DNA of 64,000 nt from Nocardioides marmoriginsengisoli. GTDB lineage: Bacteria; Actinomycetota; Actinomycetes; Propionibacteriales; Nocardioidaceae. Each line of letters starts with the position of its first letter. Position 1 is the stretch's first letter. The DNA is taken from contig NZ_RJSE01000005.1 in assembly GCF_003725695.1 (NCBI RefSeq), positions 1-64,000 on the forward strand, written 5' to 3'. Below are positions 20,331 to 29,416 of this stretch, one piece after another. Below the pieces are notes generated by a model. That model did not search any database. It was not told where the DNA came from and was given only the letters and a program-made list of their open reading frames with translations. Both the position numbers and the translations under genes were made by a program.

Positions 20331-22811
20331 TCAGCGCTGCACGGCGCCGTGCCGCTCGGCCGCCAGCGCCACCGCGGCACCGCGGGCCTCGCCGGTCTCG
20401 GCCTCGGTCAGGGTGCGGTCGGGGGCCCGGAACCGGAGTGCGAACGCCAGCGACCGGTGTCCGGCCTGAACCTGCTCGCCGGTGTAGATGTCGAAGAGCC
20501 GGACCGACTCGCAGAGCGCACCCGCGCCCTCCCGCAAGGTCTGCGCGACGTCCTCAGCCGGAACCTCGACGGGCAGCAGCAGCGCGACGTCCTCCTTCGC
20601 GACCGGGAACGTCGAGAACTCCGGTCCGGGGACGACCGCAACTGCGTGCGCGAGCAGCGTCGACAGGTTGACCTCTGCCACGGCGGTGCGCTCCGGTACC
20701 CCGGCTGCCTTGCAGACCCGCGGGTGCAGCTCTCCGGCGTACCCGATGCTGAGGTCGCCCAGGAAGAGCTCGGCACAGCGTCCGGGGTGCCACGGTGCCT
20801 GGTCGCCGGCACGGACGGTCACCTCGATGCCCAGGGCAGCGGCGACCTCGCGGACCGCCTCGACCGCGTCGGCCCACTCGGCCTTGCGGCCGGGCCCCCA
20901 CCAGCCGGCCGTGTCCCGGTCCCCGGTGAGGGCGAGCGCCAGGTGCAGCGGCTGGTCCGGGAGGGCTTCGTTCAGCTCGTCCCACTCGCTCGGCGTCGGA
21001 CGACGGTCGACCGGCAGGATCGGGGCGACGGCGCCGACCCGCGGAAGCGTGACCGTGGCCGCCTCGAACAGCGCCAGGTCGCCGTTCCCGCGACCCAGGT
21101 TGCGGGCGAGCGCCTCCAGCGCCCCCGGCAGCAGGGTGGTGGCCATCAGCGGAGCCTCGGCCGAGAGCGGGTTCGCCAGCCGCAGCGCCGTACGACGGGC
21201 ATCGTCCGCCGGCAGGCCCAGGGTGTCGAAGGCGGTCTCGCCGAGGAACGGGAAGGTCAGCACCTCCACGAAGCCGGCTCCGGCCAGGGTGCGACCGACC
21301 CGGCGGCGGAACAGCTGCTCCTGGGTCAGGCCGCGTCCGGCCGGTGCCGGTGGCAGCACCGAGGGGACGTTGTCGTAGCCGACGATCCGGGCGACCTCCT
21401 CGACGAGGTCGAACGGGTCGGTGATGTCCGGGCGCCACGGCGGCGGGACCACGGTCAGCCGGTCGGTGCCGGTGACCTCGCAGCCGACGGCCAGCAGGTT
21501 GTCGACGACGGTCTCGGCCGGGATCTCCATCCCGGTGATCCGGGCCGGCAGGCCGGCCTCCATGGTCACGGTCGGCTGCTCGGGCGCGACGCCGATCTTG
21601 GTCACGCCGGGCTCGGCAGTGCCGCCTCCGTGCGCCACCAGGAGCTCCACGACACGGTCAGCGGCCGCCTCGGGAATCGTCGGGTCGACGCCGCGCTCGT
21701 TGCGCTTGCCGGCCTCCGAGGTGAGCTTGTGGCGCTTGCCGGTGCGGAACATCGAGGTCGGGTTCCAGGACGCGACCTCGACCAGGATCCGGGTCGTCGT
21801 CTCCGACATCTCGGTGGTGGACCCGCCCATCACCCCGCCCAGGCCGATCGGCCCGGTGTCGTCGGTGACGACCAGGTCCTCGGACGCGAGCGTTCGCTCC
21901 GCCCCGTCGAGGGTGGTCAGCCGCTCGCCTTCGGTGGCACGCCGCACCCGGATCGGTCCGGCCAGCTTGTCGGCGTCGTACCCGTGGATCGGGTGACCGA
22001 GCTCGAGCATCACGTAGTTGGTGACGTCGACGGCCAGCGAGATCGGCCGCATCCCGGCCAGCTGGATCCGCCGCGCCATCCACCGCGGCGTGGGCGCGGC
22101 CGGGTCGAAGCCGGACACCGTCCGTGCCACGAAGACCGGGCAGCCCGCGGGGTCGTCGACGACGACCGGGTAGCCCTGGTCGTTCGGCGCCGGTGTCTCC
22201 CGCAGGGCGGGGTCCGCGTACGGCGCCTCGAAGGCCAGCGCCGCCTCACGAGCGACACCTCGCAACGAGAGCGCGTAGGCGCGGTCCGGGTTGATCTCGA
22301 ACTCGATCACCTCGTCGTCGAGGTGCAGCAGCTCACGGACCTCGTCGCCGGGCTTGCCGGCGTCCGGGGGCAGCACGATGATGCCGTGCGCGCCGTCGTC
22401 GCCGAGGCCGAGCTCGGCCGACGAGCAGATCATCCCGGCGGAGAGGTGCCCGTAGGTCTTCCGCTCGGAGATCTCGAAGCCACCGGGCAGGACGCCGCCG
22501 GGCAGGACCACTACGACCAGGTCGCCGGGCGCGAAGTTGTGCGCGCCGCAGACGATCCCCTGGGGCTCGCCGGTGCCGTTGGCGTCCGCGACGTCTACGG
22601 TGCACCAGTTGATCGTCTTGCCGTTCTTCTGCGGCTCGGGGTCCATCGTGAGGACGCGGCCGATCACCAGCGGGCCGGTGATGTCGGCACCCGGGCGCTC
22701 CAGCGCCTCGAGCTTGAGTCCGAGCGCGGTCAGCCGGGCGGCGAGCTCGTCGGTGGTCGCTGCGGCAGGCAGGTCGACGTACTCGCGGATCCAGGAAACG
22801 GGGGCTTTCAT
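20331..22811 (-). CDS. pheT: Phenylalanyl-tRNA synthetase beta subunit
   Basis: A full-length 826-residue beta chain: an N-terminal tRNA-binding EMAP-like domain (residues ~40-155), B3/B4 editing domain, B5 domain with DLVEEVARIVGYDN, and a C-terminal anticodon-binding domain (FPVAKEDVALLLPVEVPAEDV). It forms an alpha2-beta2 enzyme with PheS. Only 1 nt separates it from pheS. Confidence 0.97.
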   Translation of the reverse strand: MKAPVSWIREYVDLPAAATTDELAARLTALGLKLEALERPGADITGPLVIGRVLTMDPEPQKNGKTINWCTVDVADANGTGEPQGIVCGAHNFAPGDLVVVVLPGGVLPGGFEISERKTYGHLSAGMICSSAELGLGDDGAHGIIVLPPDAGKPGDEVRELLHLDDEVIEFEINPDRAYALSLRGVAREAALAFEAPYADPALRETPAPNDQGYPVVVDDPAGCPVFVARTVSGFDPAAPTPRWMARRIQLAGMRPISLAVDVTNYVMLELGHPIHGYDADKLAGPIRVRRATEGERLTTLDGAERTLASEDLVVTDDTGPIGLGGVMGGSTTEMSETTTRILVEVASWNPTSMFRTGKRHKLTSEAGKRNERGVDPTIPEAAADRVVELLVAHGGGTAEPGVTKIGVAPEQPTVTMEAGLPARITGMEIPAETVVDNLLAVGCEVTGTDRLTVVPPPWRPDITDPFDLVEEVARIVGYDNVPSVLPPAPAGRGLTQEQLFRRRVGRTLAGAGFVEVLTFPFLGETAFDTLGLPADDARRTALRLANPLSAEAPLMATTLLPGALEALARNLGRGNGDLALFEAATVTLPRVGAVAPILPVDRRPTPSEWDELNEALPDQPLHLALALTGDRDTAGWWGPGRKAEWADAVEAVREVAAALGIEVTVRAGDQAPWHPGRCAELFLGDLSIGYAGELHPRVCKAAGVPERTAVAEVNLSTLLAHAVAVVPGPEFSTFPVAKEDVALLLPVEVPAEDVAQTLREGAGALCESVRLFDIYTGEQVQAGHRSLAFALRFRAPDRTLTEAETGEARGAAVALAAERHGAVQR

Positions 22812-22812
22812 G

Positions 22813-23925
22813 TCAGATCTCCGTTCCGAAGGCGCGGGAGAAGCGGACGTCGCCCTCGAAGAACGAGCGCAGGTCGCCGACTCCGTGGCGGAACATCAGG
22901 GTGCGGTCGATGCCCATCCCAAACGCGAAGCCGGTGTAGCGCTCCGGGTCGACGCCGCAGGCGGTGAGCACCCGCGGGTTGACCACGCCGCACCCGCCCC
23001 ACTCGATCCAGCCCTCGCCGCGGCAGGTGCGGCAGGCACTCTCACCGGACTCGGCCAGGCCGCTCCCCCGGCAGACGAAGCAGATCAGGTCGACCTCGGC
23101 GCTCGGCTCGGTGAACGGGAAGTACGACGGCCGGAAGCGGGTGGTGATGCCCTCGCCGAAGACGGCCTGGGCGAAGTGGTCCAGGGACCCCTTGAGGTGC
23201 GCCATCGTGATGCCCTCGTCGACCACCAGGCCCTCGACCTGGTGGAACATCGGGCTGTGGGTGGCGTCGTACTCGTCGGTGCGGAAGACCCGGCCCGGGC
23301 AGACCACGTAGATCGGCGGCGTCCGGGTCAGCATGGTGCGCGCCTGCACCGGCGAGGTGTGCGTGCGCAGCACCACGTTGTTCTCGGCGGGCTCGGTCCA
23401 GAAGGTGTCTTGCATCGTCCGCGCCGGGTGGTCGGCGCCCAGGTTGAGCGCGTCGAAGTTCAGCCACTCGGCCTCGACCAGCGGGCCCTCGGCGACCTCC
23501 CAGCCCATCGCGACGAAGATGTCCGCGATCCGCTCGGACATCATCGTGATCGGGTGCCGGGCCCCGCGCGGCGACCGGTCCCACGGGACCGTGACGTCGA
23601 CGGTCTCGGTGAGCAGCATCCGCTCCTCGGCCTCGGCCTCCAGCACCTCCTGGCGGGCGGCCAGGGCCTGGTTGACGGCGCCGCGGACCTGTCCGACGCG
23701 CATCCCGGCGTCCTTCTTGGCCTGCGGCGGCAGCGCGCCGATCTCGCGGTTGGCGAGACCGAGCGGCGAGCGGTCGCCGGCGTGCTCGGTCCGGACCTGC
23801 TTGAGAGCGTCCAGGTCCGCGGCCGCCTCGATCGCCTGCAGCGCCGCGTCGCGCATCGCAAAGACCTGCTCCTCCCCGAGCGGGGTGACCTGCACGGGAT
23901 CGAAGGAGTTGTTGGGCGCTGACAT
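22813..23925 (-). CDS. pheS: Phenylalanyl-tRNA synthetase alpha subunit
   Basis: A 370-residue class II synthetase catalytic chain. It has the N-terminal coiled coil, FDALNLGADHPARTMQDTF (motif 2 region), the phenylalanine-pocket segment and the C-terminal motif 3 FAFGMGIDRTLMFRHG. The ATG at 23925 has GAGAGG 6 nt upstream, and a TAGACT -10 box lies at 23961-23966. There is no room for a T-box or a Phe leader peptide in the short upstream gap. Confidence 0.97.
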   Translation of the reverse strand: MSAPNNSFDPVQVTPLGEEQVFAMRDAALQAIEAAADLDALKQVRTEHAGDRSPLGLANREIGALPPQAKKDAGMRVGQVRGAVNQALAARQEVLEAEAEERMLLTETVDVTVPWDRSPRGARHPITMMSERIADIFVAMGWEVAEGPLVEAEWLNFDALNLGADHPARTMQDTFWTEPAENNVVLRTHTSPVQARTMLTRTPPIYVVCPGRVFRTDEYDATHSPMFHQVEGLVVDEGITMAHLKGSLDHFAQAVFGEGITTRFRPSYFPFTEPSAEVDLICFVCRGSGLAESGESACRTCRGEGWIEWGGCGVVNPRVLTACGVDPERYTGFAFGMGIDRTLMFRHGVGDLRSFFEGDVRFSRAFGTEI

Positions 23926-23995
23926 GACGGCCTCTCGTGACGCGGGGGTGACAACGGAGCAGTCTAGAGGCCGGCGCCGGCCCGACGAACCGGTT
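23926..23995 (-). promoter_or_regulatory. pheST promoter region with GC palindrome
   Basis: The 70 nt between the histidine kinase gene and pheS hold a TAGACT -10 box (23961-23966) and, immediately upstream, a perfect GGCCGGCGCCGGCC palindrome (about 23967-23980) that may end kinase transcription. Confidence 0.5.
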
Positions 23996-25024
23996 TCAAT
24001 TCCGGCGGTCCGCGGCGGGCCAGTCGACCACGATCCGGGCGCCGCCACCGGGAGCGTCCTGGATCCGCAGCTCACCGCCGTGCACCCGGACCAGACCGTT
24101 GACGATGTACATCCCCAGCCCGGATCCGCCCCGGGTGCCGTGCTTCCAGAACTTGGTGAACACCCGGGCGCGGAGCGCCTCCGGGATGCCCGAGCCCTGG
24201 TCGTCTACGGTGAACCGGGTGCCCAGCGGACCGTCGTCGACGGTCACGGTGACCGGCCCCTCGCCGTGTCGGACCGCGTTGTCGACCAGGTTGGTGAGCA
24301 CCTGCACCAGCTTGTCCGGATCCGCGAAGACAGCAGCCGTGCCGCCGGGCGCGACGATCGTGATGCTCCTGCTGGTGCTGGCCCGGACGGAGGCGACCAC
24401 CCGCTCGATCGTCGCCATCGCGTCCATCTCGCGGGGGTAGAGCGGCAGCCGGCCGGTGTCGATCCGGGCGACGTCGAGCAGCTCGGTGATCAGCCGCGAC
24501 AAGCGCTCGGAATCGGTGGCGACGGTCCTGAGCATCAGCTTCTTCTGGTCGTCGTTGAGCCGCTCCCACTTGCTCAGCAACGTGGTCACGAATCCCTTCA
24601 CCCCGGTCAACGGCGAGCGGAGCTCGTGGGCCACCGTCGCCACCAGGTCGGAGCGTTCCCGGTCGAGGCGCGCCCGGCCGCGTCCGGAGCGGAGCACCAG
24701 CGCGACCCGCTCGACCGGCACGTTCGGCCCGCTGCGCTCCAGGCGGGTGGTGACCAGGACCTCGGTGCCGTCCGGCAGCAGCCAGGACTGCTCGGGGACG
24801 CCGGACCGGGTCCCGATGCCGTCGTACGGGCGGACCTGGGCGAACCAGTCGCCGGCGTCCTGGTCCTGCAGGGTGAGCGCGTCGGCCAGCCGGGCGCCCG
24901 GTGCGGCCTGGTCCCCCAGCATCCGGCGCGCAGTCGCGTTCACCAGCAGGATCACCCCGGATCCGTCGGCCACGACGACACCGTCAGGCAGCGCATCCCA
25001 CAGGTCGCGCGCGTCGGAGTCCAC
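23996..25024 (-). CDS. PAS-containing sensor histidine kinase (orphan)
   Basis: A 342-residue soluble kinase. A PAS-like domain occupies residues ~5-110 (LPDGVVVADGSGVILLVNATARRMLG), HisKA follows with the phosphorylated His133 in VAHELRSPLTGVKG, then the HATPase domain with NLVDNAVRHGEG (N box), DDQGSGIP (G1) and GSGLGMYIV (G2). No membrane helices are present, so it senses a cytoplasmic signal. No response regulator gene lies nearby. The GTG at 25024 begins the protein 32 nt after the small ORF. Confidence 0.9.
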   Translation of the reverse strand: MDSDARDLWDALPDGVVVADGSGVILLVNATARRMLGDQAAPGARLADALTLQDQDAGDWFAQVRPYDGIGTRSGVPEQSWLLPDGTEVLVTTRLERSGPNVPVERVALVLRSGRGRARLDRERSDLVATVAHELRSPLTGVKGFVTTLLSKWERLNDDQKKLMLRTVATDSERLSRLITELLDVARIDTGRLPLYPREMDAMATIERVVASVRASTSRSITIVAPGGTAAVFADPDKLVQVLTNLVDNAVRHGEGPVTVTVDDGPLGTRFTVDDQGSGIPEALRARVFTKFWKHGTRGGSGLGMYIVNGLVRVHGGELRIQDAPGGGARIVVDWPAADRRN

Positions 25025-25056
25025 GAGTCGAGGCTACCGAGCGTCCGGGTCCGCCC

Positions 25057-25209
25057 TCACCCGGCGTTGCGCAGGACGAACGTCGTCTCCGGGTTGGTGC
25101 CGCCGTCGGGATCGGGAACCGGGCGGGTGTCGACCTCGGCGATGGTGTCCTCGAGCGCTACCGGCGCCGGGAGCGTTCGGTAGTCAGGCGATGCCGAGTC
25201 GGAGGTCAT
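25057..25209 (-). CDS. Small acidic protein coupled to the TrmH-type gene
   Basis: A 50-residue ORF (MTSDSASPDYRTL...NPETTFVLRNAG) whose ATG overlaps the upstream stop by 4 nt (ATGA). The overlap, the codon use and the position before the kinase gene support it as real. No family recognised; no membrane segment or metal-binding motif. Confidence 0.6.
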   Translation of the reverse strand: MTSDSASPDYRTLPAPVALEDTIAEVDTRPVPDPDGGTNPETTFVLRNAG

Positions 25210-26036
25210 TCCCCTACGGTGCCACGCGCCTGGGCCGATGCATAGAGGCACACCGCGGCGGCGGTGGCGAGGTTCAGGCTCTCGGCCCGGCCGTAGATCG
25301 GGATCGAGACCCGGTGGTCGGCAGCGGCCGCGATCTCGGCGGGCAGGCCCCACGCCTCGTTGCCGAAGAGCCAGGCGACCGGTCCGGCGAGCAGGTCGCC
25401 GGCGGCGAACAGGTCGGTCTCCCCGGAGCCGTCGGCGGCGAGCACCCGGTACCCCGCCGCCTGGGCCGTGGCGATCGCCTCCAGCACGTCGATCCCGGTA
25501 GCGATCGGCACGTGGAAGAGGGAGCCGACGGTCGCCCGGACGGTCTTGTCGTTGTACGGGTCCACGCTGCTGCCGGCGAGCACGACCGCGCCCACCCCGG
25601 CGGCGTCCGCCGTACGGATGATGGTGCCGGCGTTGCCGGGGTCCCGTACGTCGGCGCAGATCACCACGGTGCGCCCGGTCAGGACGACCTCGACCGGGCG
25701 GTCGACGTACCGGCAGACGGCGACGACGCCCTGCGGGGCCTGGGCACCGGCCAGGGACGCGACCGCGTCGTCGGTGGCGGGCTGCCAGGGGAGCCCCGCT
25801 TCCTCGACCGCGGCCCGGAGCTCGGGCTCGGCCGCGGTGGCCGCCACGGTGGCGAAGACCTCGACGACGCAGCCGGGCAGCTCCAGCGCCTCGACCAGGG
25901 CCTTGGTGCCCTCGGCCAGGAAGAGCCGGACCTCGGCCCGGGAATTGCGACGGGCGAGCTTCCTGGCCGCCTTCACCCGGCCGCTGCTGCTGGTGAGCAG
26001 AACAGCGTCGGAGAGGTCGGTCGGGAAGCTCGCCAC
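25206..26036 (-). CDS. TrmH/SpoU-family RNA 2'-O-methyltransferase
   Basis: A 276-residue SPOUT methyltransferase. An N-terminal substrate-binding domain (residues ~15-100, beginning LTSSSGRVKAARKLARRNSR) precedes the knotted catalytic domain: DVRDPGNAGTIIRTADAAG (motif 1), PIYGRAESLNLATAAAVCLY (motif 3), with AWLFGNEAWGLP as motif 2. The usual targets are ribose 2'-O positions of rRNA or tRNA; the exact site is unknown. The start is GTG at 26036, 24 nt after rplT, so it is probably read from the infC operon. Confidence 0.9.
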   Translation of the reverse strand: MASFPTDLSDAVLLTSSSGRVKAARKLARRNSRAEVRLFLAEGTKALVEALELPGCVVEVFATVAATAAEPELRAAVEEAGLPWQPATDDAVASLAGAQAPQGVVAVCRYVDRPVEVVLTGRTVVICADVRDPGNAGTIIRTADAAGVGAVVLAGSSVDPYNDKTVRATVGSLFHVPIATGIDVLEAIATAQAAGYRVLAADGSGETDLFAAGDLLAGPVAWLFGNEAWGLPAEIAAAADHRVSIPIYGRAESLNLATAAAVCLYASAQARGTVGE

Positions 26037-26060
26037 GTCGTCAGAGAGGTGTTGCGTCGA

Positions 26061-26444
26061 TCAGGCGTTGACCGGGGCGTTCACGTCCGCCGGCAGCGCC
26101 GCCTTGGCGACGTCGACCAGCGCGACGAACGCGGCGTGGTCGTTGACGGCCAGGTCGGCGATGATCTTGCGGTCGACCTCGACACCGGCCAGGTTCAGGC
26201 CCTGGATGAACCGGTTGTAGGTCAGACCCTGCTCGCGCACACCGGCGTTGATCCGCTGGATCCAGAGCTTGCGGAAGTCGCCCTTGCGCTTGCGGCGGTC
26301 GTTGTAGCTGTAGACCAGGGAGTGGGTGACCTGCTCCTTGGCCTTGCGGTACAGGCGCGAACGCTGACCCCGGTAGCCGGAGGCGCGCTCGAGAACAACC
26401 CGACGCTTCTTCTGGGCGTTTACCGCCCGCTTAACGCGTGCCAT
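26061..26444 (-). CDS. rplT: 50S ribosomal protein L20
   Basis: A 127-residue L20 with the basic N terminus [38 protein letters not shown] and the conserved [18 protein letters not shown] block. Third gene of infC-rpmI-rplT, 32 nt after rpmI. Confidence 0.98.
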   Translation of the reverse strand: MARVKRAVNAQKKRRVVLERASGYRGQRSRLYRKAKEQVTHSLVYSYNDRRKRKGDFRKLWIQRINAGVREQGLTYNRFIQGLNLAGVEVDRKIIADLAVNDHAAFVALVDVAKAALPADVNAPVNA

Positions 26445-26476
26445 CTTGTGTTACTCCTTCAGAAATTTCGGGTGAC

Positions 26477-26671
26477 TCAGAGACCGAGCAGCTTCTTGGC
26501 GCGGGGGACGTCGGCCTTGGCGACCTCGGTCGTCCCGGACAGGCGGCGCTTCACGCCGGCAGACTGCTTCTCCAGGTTGTGGCGCAGACCGGCCTTCTGG
26601 CGGCGGATCTTGCCCGAACCGGTCACCCGGAAGCGCTTGCTGGCTCCGGAGTGCGTCTTGTTCTTCGGCAT
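26477..26671 (-). CDS. rpmI: 50S ribosomal protein L35
   Basis: A 64-residue L35 ([28 protein letters not shown]...) with the expected length and start. Located 16 nt after infC. Confidence 0.98.
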   Translation of the reverse strand: MPKNKTHSGASKRFRVTGSGKIRRQKAGLRHNLEKQSAGVKRRLSGTTEVAKADVPRAKKLLGL

Positions 26672-26687
26672 CTGTACTTTCCTTCTC

Positions 26688-27368
26688 TCAGGCTTCGATC
26701 TCGGGATCGAGGTTCTCTGAACGCTTGCGTTCCTTCTTCTGCGCGGCGGGTCCGGTGTGCGAGGCCTTGATCTCGGCCTCGATCTCGGCCTGCTCGGCTG
26801 CCTTCTCGGCGGCGGCCTCGACCTTCTCGGCCTTGACCTCGGCCTTCGCCTCCGCCTTCTTCTTGTGCGGGCCGATCACCATCGTCATGTTGCGGCCGTC
26901 CTGCTTGGGCGACGACTCGACGAAGCCCAGCTCGGTGACCTCCTCCGCCAGCTTCTGCAGCAACCGGTACCCGAGCTCGGGACGGTGCTGCTCGCGGCCG
27001 CGGAACATGATCGTGATCTTGACCTTGTCGCCCTGGCGCAGGAAGCGCACGACGTGACCCTTCTTGGTCTCGTAGTCGTGCGCGTCGATCTTGGGGCGCA
27101 GCTTCATCTCTTTGATGACGACGTTCGTCTGGTTGCGACGGGCTTCACGGGCCTTTTGCGCGTTCTCGTACTTGAACTTGCCGTAGTCCATGAGCTTGCA
27201 GACCGGCGGCCGGCCCTGGGGCGCGATCTCGACGAGGTCGAGGTCCGCTTCCTGGGCAAGCTTGAGCGCCTGGTCGGTCGGCACGATGCCAACGGTCTCC
27301 CCGTTGGGTCCCACGAGACGGACCTCGGGAACCCGGATCCGATCGTTGATGCGCAGCTCAGTGCTGAT
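26688..27368 (-). CDS. infC: Translation initiation factor IF-3 with a non-canonical ATC start
   Basis: About 226 residues: N-terminal domain, linker, C-terminal domain ([21 protein letters not shown]), then an actinobacterial Ala/Glu/Lys-rich tail. A GTG at 27314 would omit the conserved N-terminal block. Reading upstream gives [23 protein letters not shown], which matches IF-3 from its first residues and begins with ATC at 27366-27368, preceded by AGGAGG at 27373-27378. Bacterial infC commonly uses AUU, AUC or similar codons so that IF-3 limits its own translation, so I place the start at 27368. Confidence 0.93.
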   Translation of the reverse strand: MSTELRINDRIRVPEVRLVGPNGETVGIVPTDQALKLAQEADLDLVEIAPQGRPPVCKLMDYGKFKYENAQKAREARRNQTNVVIKEMKLRPKIDAHDYETKKGHVVRFLRQGDKVKITIMFRGREQHRPELGYRLLQKLAEEVTELGFVESSPKQDGRNMTMVIGPHKKKAEAKAEVKAEKVEAAAEKAAEQAEIEAEIKASHTGPAAQKKERKRSENLDPEIEA

Positions 27369-27610
27369 GTGTCCTCCTGGGTCGTGTTACCTGGTCGACC
27401 GGAGGGCGGCCCGTCATGACGAAAGGGCTCCCGCACCGACGCGGAAGCCCCTGGGACAGCGGGCCCGATGCATCCATCGAACCGCTGGACCTGACCCGAC
27501 GACCTGATCGTGCTGCGGTCGGTGCGGGTGGGAGGAGGCCTCCACTTTGTCGGATCGGGCGCCCTGGAGTGATCCGGGACGTCCGATCGGTCGTCAACCA
27601 GGGTACAGGC
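27369..27610 (-). promoter_or_regulatory. infC leader with terminator-like hairpin
   Basis: Between the SseB-like gene and infC the only strong structure is a 10-bp hairpin (27441-27450 paired with 27425-27434, one G-U, loop of 6) followed by TTTCGTC on the minus strand, about 57 nt before the ATC start. It can act as an attenuator. A TTGACG -35-like box lies at about 27592-27597. Confidence 0.5.
27425..27450 (-). terminator. Candidate attenuator hairpin in the infC leader
   Basis: The minus-strand stem GGGCTTCCGC / GCGGGAGCCC with loop GTCGGT precedes a short T-rich run. Confidence 0.5.
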
Positions 27611-28153
27611 TTATCGCTCCTGGGTCACATCGGGCCGCTCGACCGCTTGGGCCCAGCCCCAGCCCTCGCCCACGCGGACCAGCAGCAGGTCCTCGCCGAG
27701 CGCCCGCAGGTCGTCGCCCTCGATCGGGAAGAGCACCGGGCCGGCGACGTCGACCAGGAGTGCGTCGGCACCGTCCTGGATCGCCGAGAGCGCCGCCTTC
27801 CGCAGGCTCACCGCCACCGGGCGCGCCTCGGGGTTCCAGGTGGTCAGGGCTTCCTGGGAGGTGAACGCGAGCAGCGCCGTGCGGCCGTCCTGGCCGGTGA
27901 TCAGCACGGTGGCCATGTCGCTGGTCTTGTCGTGGGCGAGTCCGTTCTCGTCGTACTCGACCTCGCCGAGGACGGCCAGCACCGGCACCAGCACCCTGGT
28001 GTCCTGGAGCGTTGCCAGCGTCGGCGCGTTTCGTCCGTGCGGGTCGGCGTCGTAGGCGGCCAGCGCCGCGGTGACGGCGGGGTCGGCACGGCCGTCGTCG
28101 TCGGCGAAGCCGGGATCGGGGATCACTCGTTCCAGCGCCACGCCGACCATCAT
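27611..28153 (-). CDS. SseB N-terminal domain protein
   Basis: A 180-residue cytoplasmic protein. It has the SseB-like core: LVPVLAV, DMATVLITGQDGRTALLAFTSQEALTTW, then VSLRKAALSAIQDGADALLVDVAGP. Members are widespread in actinobacteria and of poorly known function; some resemble ESX-linked or type III secretion enhancer proteins, but there is no secretion locus here. ATG at 28153 (or 28150, two Met in a row). The downstream gene is infC. It is divergent from the racemase-fold gene, with only 48 nt between. Confidence 0.8.
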   Translation of the reverse strand: MMVGVALERVIPDPGFADDDGRADPAVTAALAAYDADPHGRNAPTLATLQDTRVLVPVLAVLGEVEYDENGLAHDKTSDMATVLITGQDGRTALLAFTSQEALTTWNPEARPVAVSLRKAALSAIQDGADALLVDVAGPVLFPIEGDDLRALGEDLLLVRVGEGWGWAQAVERPDVTQER

Positions 28154-28188
28154 CCCAAACCTGCTCCCCGCTCCGCAGCCCGGCTCCG

Positions 28189-28201
28189 TAGGCTGGCCGG
28201 T
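28189..28201 (+). promoter_or_regulatory. Leaderless promoter of the racemase-fold gene
   Basis: TAGGCT at 28189-28194 ends exactly 7 nt before the GTG start at 28202, the spacing expected for a leaderless mRNA. Confidence 0.6.
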
Positions 28202-29416
28202 GTGAACGACTCCACTGCCCGCAATTCTCTGGCCCGCCGGCTCTCCGGGGCCGTGAACGCACTCGCCGACCCGGTCACCCCGATGGTGGTGGTCGACCTC
28301 GACGCCTTCGACGCCAACGCCGACGACCTGGTACGCCGGGCCGGCGGCACCCCGATCCGGGTCGCCTCCAAGTCGTTGCGGGTGCCGGCGCTGCTGACCC
28401 GGGCGCTCGCCCGCGACGGGTTCGCCGGGGTCCTGGGCTACACGCTGCGCGAAGGTCTCTGGCTCGTCGAGCAGGGCATCAGCACCGACGTCGTGCTCGC
28501 GTACCCGACCGTGGACCGCGGCGGCCTCCGACGCCTGCTCGCCGACGAGAAGGCACGCGCTTCGATCACCCTGATGGTCGACAACGTCGCCCACCTCGAC
28601 CTGATCGACGGCTGCCGGGAACCGGGCACCAGCGTCCCGGTCCGGGTCGCCCTGGACATCGACGCCGGGCTGCGGCTCGGGCGCTCGCACGTAGGACCGA
28701 AGCGGTCCCCGCTGCACGACAGTGCCGACGTCCTCGGTTTCGCCCGCGCGGTGATCGCCCGGCCCGGTTTCGAGTTGGTCGGCGTGATGACCTACGAGGG
28801 CCAGGTCGCGGGCGTCCAGGACGCGGTGCCGACCCAGCGCGCCAAGTCGCTCGTCGTACGGCGGTTGAAGTCGGCCTCGATGGCCCAGCTGGCCGAGCGC
28901 CGCAGCCAGATCGCGTCGGCGCTCGCCGAGCTGGTCGAGCTGGAGTTCTGGAACGGCGGCGGATCGGGCAGCGTCGAGGCCACCGCCGCCGACCGCGCGG
29001 TGACCGAGATCGCTGCCGGTTCCGGGCTGCTGGTGCCCACGCTCTTCGACCACTACCAGAGCTTCCGGCCCCGTCCGGCGGCCTTCTACGGGGTTCCGGT
29101 CGTCCGGAAGCCGTCCGAGGGCATCGTCACGGCGGCTGGCGGCGGGTTCATCGCGAGCGGACCGGCCGGGAAGGACCGCGCGCCGCTCCCCTGGGCTCCG
29201 GCCGGGCTGCACCTGACCGGACTCGAGGGTGCCGGCGAGGTCCAGTCCCCGCTCACCGGACCCGGCGTCGCGGCGCTGGAGATCGGCGACTGGGTCTGGT
29301 TCCGGCACGCGAAGTCCGGCGAGCTCGCCGAGCACACCAACCTGGTGCACCTGGTCAGCGGTGATTCCGTGGTCGAGACGGTCCGCTCCTACCGCGGGTT
29401 CGGCTGCTCCTGGTGA
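28202..29416 (+). CDS. Amino acid deaminase/aldolase, alanine-racemase-like fold
   Basis: A 404-residue PLP-dependent protein of the D-threonine aldolase / D-serine dehydratase type. The N-terminal TIM barrel begins VVVDLDAFDANADDL and has the PLP Lys in IRVASKSLRV; a C-terminal beta domain follows, containing HTNLVHLV near its end. The product may cleave or deaminate a D- or beta-hydroxy amino acid; the substrate cannot be told. I chose the GTG at 28202 because of the leaderless promoter. It overlaps the kinase gene by 4 nt. Confidence 0.82.
   Translation: MNDSTARNSLARRLSGAVNALADPVTPMVVVDLDAFDANADDLVRRAGGTPIRVASKSLRVPALLTRALARDGFAGVLGYTLREGLWLVEQGISTDVVLAYPTVDRGGLRRLLADEKARASITLMVDNVAHLDLIDGCREPGTSVPVRVALDIDAGLRLGRSHVGPKRSPLHDSADVLGFARAVIARPGFELVGVMTYEGQVAGVQDAVPTQRAKSLVVRRLKSASMAQLAERRSQIASALAELVELEFWNGGGSGSVEATAADRAVTEIAAGSGLLVPTLFDHYQSFRPRPAAFYGVPVVRKPSEGIVTAAGGGFIASGPAGKDRAPLPWAPAGLHLTGLEGAGEVQSPLTGPGVAALEIGDWVWFRHAKSGELAEHTNLVHLVSGDSVVETVRSYRGFGCSW

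Noticed and set aside
23926-23995. T-box or Phe attenuator before pheST
   Set aside because: Only 70 nt are available and no Phe codon run, T-box sequence or terminator is present.
27358-27597. Possible leader peptide ORF before infC
   Set aside because: Its start would be a TTG overlapping the -35-like box, it has no ribosome binding site and it runs through the hairpin; the RNA structure explains the region better.
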